From: Intoshia linei
Lineage: Eukaryota; Orthonectida; Rhopaluridae
Length of the DNA: 50,690 bases
Direction of reading: 5' to 3'
Assembly: GCA_001642005.1 (NCBI GenBank)
Contig: LWCA01000119.1
Span: 1-50,690, forward strand
Under the pieces are notes generated by a model. The model worked only from the letters and a program-made list of their open reading frames with translations. It was not told the origin of the DNA and made no database searches. Of this stretch, positions 46,101 to 50,690 are shown piece after piece. The translations under genes were made by a program, and so were the position numbers. Position 1 is the first letter of the stretch. Every line of letters starts with the position of its first letter.

Positions 46101-48113
46101 TAAAATTTAATATGTGACACACATTGTGTGTTTTAATATAATATATAACCAATATTATAATATTCTATCTTAAATAGTTAATATAAAAATAAAAACAATT
46201 CACTTCAATTTAGTCTTTGTTAATTAAAATTTATTATAATAAAATGTGAAAATAATTTAGTTTTTGTTGGAAAATGTATATTAAATTAGAAATAATTACT
46301 AGAATTAAGGAAATATAATTTTTCACTTTATTTTATTCTGTAAATAATGTATCTATAAAATTTTGCATGAATCCCAAAAAACTTATGTGGATCCATTGAG
46401 AATTGTTGTGTTATATAATATTTTTTGAATATTTTTCATGTTAAAAAAAGCAAATTATCTTGTCTGTTTTTTCTGATTACAGTGAAAACTCCTTATAAGC
46501 ACACTTTATATAATCACATCTATATAAAGTTTTATTTTGTTATTTTTTGTATTATTATTTATTATATATTATATTTATTAAATTTTATTAATGATGGGAT
46601 TATTTATATCGTTATTTTGTAAAGATTGTACGTCGTACAATATAGAATCTATAGTGTATTCTATGAAAATTAATGTTTTCATATTAAATTTTAGGTGGAT
46701 ATGACTGGAAACAGTATTTTTGAATTTCTATGCCCGGATGATCAATATATGATTGTAAACGTTTTAAATCAAACTCCATTTTTATACCCACGTGGAATAA
46801 ACGATCAGACAATCCTACCGGATGAAATGAAAATCCAAATAGATTCCAGAAAAAGATCTCTGTACAAAACTGAAAAAAAGCCATTCAACTTATGTTCGAG
46901 TATTTACAAAAAGCAAATATTTGTGAGACTTCGATGTGTTTTAGCAAAAAGAAATGCTTCAATTACTGTCGGTGGTTATAAGGTTTATTTTCCATAAAAT
47001 TGGTGTATGTAAATTTGATAGGTGATTAGAATGTTAATATCGACAGTTATATCCGAAGAATCTGAAAATTTTGTAATTTTTGCCCAATCAATACCACAAA
47101 CAATATCAACTGAAATTACTGTTAAAAGTCACATGTTTGTTGTTAGATTGGATAACGTTTTTAACATTACATTTGCAGATAGCAAGTTTGATTATTGTAT
47201 ACAAAATTATATCATTTCTAGTTTAGTAAAAATGACTGGCTACGATCAACGTGAATTGATGCACAAATCATTGTACGATGTTTGTCATATTTGTGATGTT
47301 GAAATTTTAAGAGAAGCCCACGAAATTTGTATTTAATTTATTACTAAAAATAATTTTATTTTAGTGATTCAGACAGGGCAAACTGTTTCACGTTATTACC
47401 GTTTCATTAATAAACGAGGTGGATATATTTGGGTAATGAGTTTAATATCTTTAATGGTAAATATTCGTGCCAATACCACACAACTCTATGTTTGTTTAAA
47501 TTACATTTTGAGTGAAGTCGAATCACCAAATGTAAAATTCAATATTCTCAAAAAAAAGAAAGAAATACCGGATATTTTTACCATATCTCACAAAAAATAT
47601 AAATATAGAAATGAAGAATATTCACCAATTTGTCTAGATAAATATTCTGGTTTCAATAAACCATTACAAAATTCTCATTTTCCAAATTATCAAAATTCTC
47701 AGAATAACATGTATAAAGAATTTTATCAAATGCCACTGAATCATTACACGCATTACCCATTAATTGGTTTAGATTATTTACAACAAAATAATTTAGACAG
47801 GGCTACACATTCTTCAGATACCATTGATACATATATCCCTGCAGATGTTTCCATTCAAAATACTTATTTTTTTAATCAAAATGTAAACAATTCATGCAAA
47901 TACCTTAAAAACGAACAAGAATCCTTTCACAATTGTTGTTGTCAATATACAAAACAAAAGAATCACATTCCCGACGCTATTCATTATGACACCAAAACTA
48001 TTTTATCTTATCCAAATTCAAACTGCAATATTAAACATTCTTATATGAATTCATCAGTGAAAAGTAAAAATTTACCGTCCATATACGGAACTTCCAACGT
48101 CTCAATAAATTGA
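37103..48113 (+). CDS. sim: Single-minded (SIM) bHLH-PAS transcription factor
   Basis: 612-aa model of eight exons: 37103-37317, 37952-38133, 40215-40258, 40294-40383, 46695-46982, 47022-47185, 47222-47328, 47365-48113; phases close exactly. SIM proteins dimerise with ARNT/Tango and bind E-box-like CNS midline elements. Seen in order: bHLH ([37 protein letters not shown]), PAS-A start ([31 protein letters not shown]), [10 protein letters not shown], the SIM hallmark [20 protein letters not shown], then PAS-B ([33 protein letters not shown]). The PAS-A to hallmark linker is longer than usual ([20 protein letters not shown] and onward). The N-terminal 72 residues before bHLH are extra and exon 1 is the least certain. 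The C-terminus is Asn/Gln/Tyr-rich. Intron 6 is only 36 nt and would keep the frame if retained. Intron 4 is 6.3 kb and full of transposons. Confidence 0.9.
38816..39268. mobile_element. 453-bp hAT-like element in SIM intron 2
   Basis: Ends cagagatgggaaactacg and aaatgcttcccacttctg; both sides also carry tgcggccttc or tgcggtcttc just inside. Flanks gtttacag and gtttatag match at 7 of 8. The middle is filled with ggtaaaatgggatttttc-like minisatellite units. Confidence 0.82.
39411..39740. other. Possible hAT 5' end, and uninformative ORF
   Basis: cagaggtccgcacttttttc then atggtggaccc at 39411 looks like a hAT start; no matching end found. A 63-codon open frame here has no protein features I recognise. 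Confidence 0.35.
41405..42220 (+). repeat. Long-TIR repeat copy in SIM intron 4
   Basis: Starts aatcctttacttatattaaa then ttgaatgtctgtgtgtgtaa; proceeds through the same modules as 12695 (acattctgggacgcatttta, cagcctcagaaacgcatacc) to the ataaatctatgcatacccgg arm. It is interrupted by a 68-bp micro-MITE. The 3' TIR is absent. Confidence 0.7.
41697..41764. mobile_element. 68-bp micro-MITE with 8-bp duplication
   Basis: Ends cagtagcgaatctagatg and gtagatcggccactg form a ~14-bp imperfect inverted repeat. Flanks cctttatg and ccttcatg match at 7 of 8. Removing it restores the host repeat module as seen near 12945 (cgcacaccttcatggtcaaa). Part of a sister copy is at 36128-36161. Confidence 0.82.
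43239..43450 (-). pseudogene. hAT transposase N-terminal fragment
   Basis: Reads [19 protein letters not shown], then [17 protein letters not shown] and a helix with [16 protein letters not shown]. The pattern (E-hydrophobic, F-S at the ICxxxxPFS position, F...L..L, P then a Y/F-rich helix) is that of the post-BED region of hAT transposases. No BED finger or DDE region nearby. It is in the same element whose ends are TAGTGATTGTG, so it probably belongs to that element's lost transposase. Confidence 0.6.
43691..45144 (-). mobile_element. Ty3/gypsy relic with 44-bp terminal direct repeats
   Basis: Flanked by direct repeats 43691-43734 and 45101-45144 differing at one base; on the minus strand each starts TGTAATATACTTG and ends TTGTTCA. 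Minus-strand order: RT catalytic [10 protein letters not shown] (about 45085-45055), RNase H (44808-44143; [41 protein letters not shown]), then a gag-like nucleocapsid (43978-43730) with two CCHC knuckles, each lacking one Cys (Cys to Phe and Cys to Tyr). A purine tract AAAAGGCGGGAGA sits directly before the left repeat, as a polypurine tract should. RT start, integrase and protease are missing; stops break the frame, for example at about 44945. Nucleocapsid downstream of pol is out of normal order. Confidence 0.85.
45990..46410. mobile_element. Possible hAT-like relic in SIM intron 4
   Basis: Left side cattctcaacccttttt then cttgatagaccctac; right side atgtggatccattgagaatt. These echo a hAT terminal pair and the stretch near 1339. 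No target duplication found. No coding frame. Confidence 0.4.
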
Positions 48114-48186
48114 TTTATTATGTACATTTTTATAAAATTAATATAATTATCAGTCATTTTTAAATGCACCATTTTTATCTTAATGT

Positions 48187-49560
<1,374 letters not shown>

Positions 49561-49689
49561 TTATATTTGATATGATTATTCTGTTGTATAACGGAATTAT
49601 CATATAAGGGATTCTTAACGGTGGGAGAATCGTCCCAAAAAAGCAATTTTGCTATTCTATTTTAGAAAATAGATTATTTCTAAAAATAT

Positions 49690-50400
49690 TTAATCCTTAC
49701 TCATATAAAATGGTTTGTTTGTCCGTGTGTTATCGTTTATTTCAATAACTAAGAATCTTATAATTTTATAAAGTCCATATTTCTATTACAGTTTTTTTCG
49801 GGGTGAAAGTAAGATACATTTCAACCTCATAAATTCACATCTTACCTGTCAAAACCCAATTTCCCTTTTTTTGAAAATCAAACGATTTCGAGAATTTAAA
49901 AAAATACACTTTAATACAGGTTTTAAAATCATAAATTTAAATTAAAAAAAAATACCTTCAGGGCCAAAACCACGAGTTATCTTTTTTTTTTAAATGAAAA
50001 ACCCTAGAATTTAAAAAAAATTACAGGTGGTACAGTTGTATCCTGTTAACACAAAAATTTTCAATCTGAATAAGTGACGCCTTCACGGTCAAAATAGCAC
50101 TTTAGTATTCATATATTTTTTCCCGAAATATTTTATTAACAAATATGTAAAACAAAAAATGTGAAATAATTAACGGTCCGAAAGTTAAAAAAAAAGAAGA
50201 TTATTCTGATAGAGCTTATTCCAGTTGTTATAAATACAAAATTTCAAACCCAGAAATCTACGCATTGCCGGTGAAAAATAATTTTTAATATTTTATCAAC
50301 CAATATTTTTCAAATATTTCGATTAACATTATTGAAAAATATAAATATATAAAATTTGAAAATGTAAATATTGATCTTACAATTACAAAAAAATGTCATT
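49690..50400 (-). repeat. Long-TIR repeat copy in the cholinesterase intron
   Basis: Begins taatccttactcatataaaa then tggtttgtttgtccgtgtgt tatcgtttattt, the family terminus, and runs through aaaaccctagaatttaaaaa, gtgacgccttcacggtcaaa and the aaatctacgcattgccggtg arm. No coding frame. The region 49570-49690 shows nothing else. Confidence 0.65.
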
Positions 50401-50541
50401 AGTAGCAGAATTATCACTGGAAATAGATTTGACTAGTTAACAAATAATGATAACTGATAAAACTTTTCCATATAATCTAAATACAGTAGAAGATGAATAT
50501 AATTTACTTCATGTCTAGAACCTTCGTTGAAGGGGAGGAGT

Positions 50542-50575
50542 AACGATAGATCAACTTTACAGTAACTATCGTTAA
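50542..50575. repeat. 9-bp perfect inverted repeat
   Basis: taacgatag (50542-50550) and ctatcgtta (50567-50575) with a 16-bp loop. It lies between two tctaga sites (about 50515 and 50587). Could be chance or the edge of an element continuing right. Confidence 0.5.
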
Positions 50576-50690
50576 ACTTAATTCACTCTAGAATGAATAT
50601 CTTATGTTAATTCATTTTCTACATGAAATATAATGATTGATATATAAGTTTCTAGTAGTACACTATTGAAGTTACTGCTAGTACTTAATA

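Noticed and set aside
46684-46884. 66-codon minus-strand frame
   Set aside because: Antisense shadow of SIM exon 5.
50510-50535. tctagaaccttcgttgaa resembling a heat-shock element
   Set aside because: The nGAAn units are not in the required 5-bp phasing and no gene start is near.

Overview
This is an AT-rich stretch of animal (metazoan) nuclear DNA, not bacterial or viral. The evidence is spliced genes with GT-AG introns (the shortest I can define is 36 nt) and homologues of a bHLH-PAS single-minded factor, a cholinesterase, signal peptide peptidase, NOP9, exocyst EXOC5/SEC10 and an ApeC-domain protein. There are also abundant hAT transposons with 8-bp target duplications and decayed Ty3/gypsy elements. 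Single-minded and ApeC point to an invertebrate, but I cannot place it further. Nearly all real genes are cut into short exons, so single-ORF views miss them. The models here were built by joining exons by hand with reading phase and family motifs as checks.

Layout: 1-1320 decayed Ty3/gypsy pol; 1857-3876 a candidate micro-exon gene with a duplicated 30-nt exon; 3.2-6.2 kb interspersed repeats; 6747-8762 (-) ApeC-domain membrane protein; 10837-12366 (+) signal peptide peptidase; 12.7-14.2 kb a long-TIR repeat; 15107-15466 (-) a candidate neuropeptide precursor; 15838-17032 (+) an unknown 242-aa protein; 17514-18816 a hAT element; 19.75-20.17 kb a minisatellite; 20426-27409 (-) EXOC5/SEC10; 27502-30655 (-) NOP9; 31-36 kb mostly hAT elements and relics with two weak small-gene candidates; 37103-48113 (+) single-minded, with introns holding a hAT-in-hAT-plus-gypsy nest at 42426-45688; 48187-49526 (-) the 3' part of a cholinesterase whose start lies beyond the right edge; 49.7-50.4 kb another long-TIR repeat.

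The cellular genes do unrelated jobs: ribosome biogenesis (NOP9), exocytosis (EXOC5), intramembrane proteolysis (SPP), transcription (SIM), ester hydrolysis (cholinesterase) and probable cell-surface or secreted roles (ApeC protein, neuropeptide). NOP9 and EXOC5 lie head-to-tail 92 bp apart. SIM and the cholinesterase converge with 73 bp between their stop codons. The rest is dominated by hAT-type non-autonomous elements, several with intact or nearly intact 8-bp duplications, and by a non-coding palindromic repeat family.
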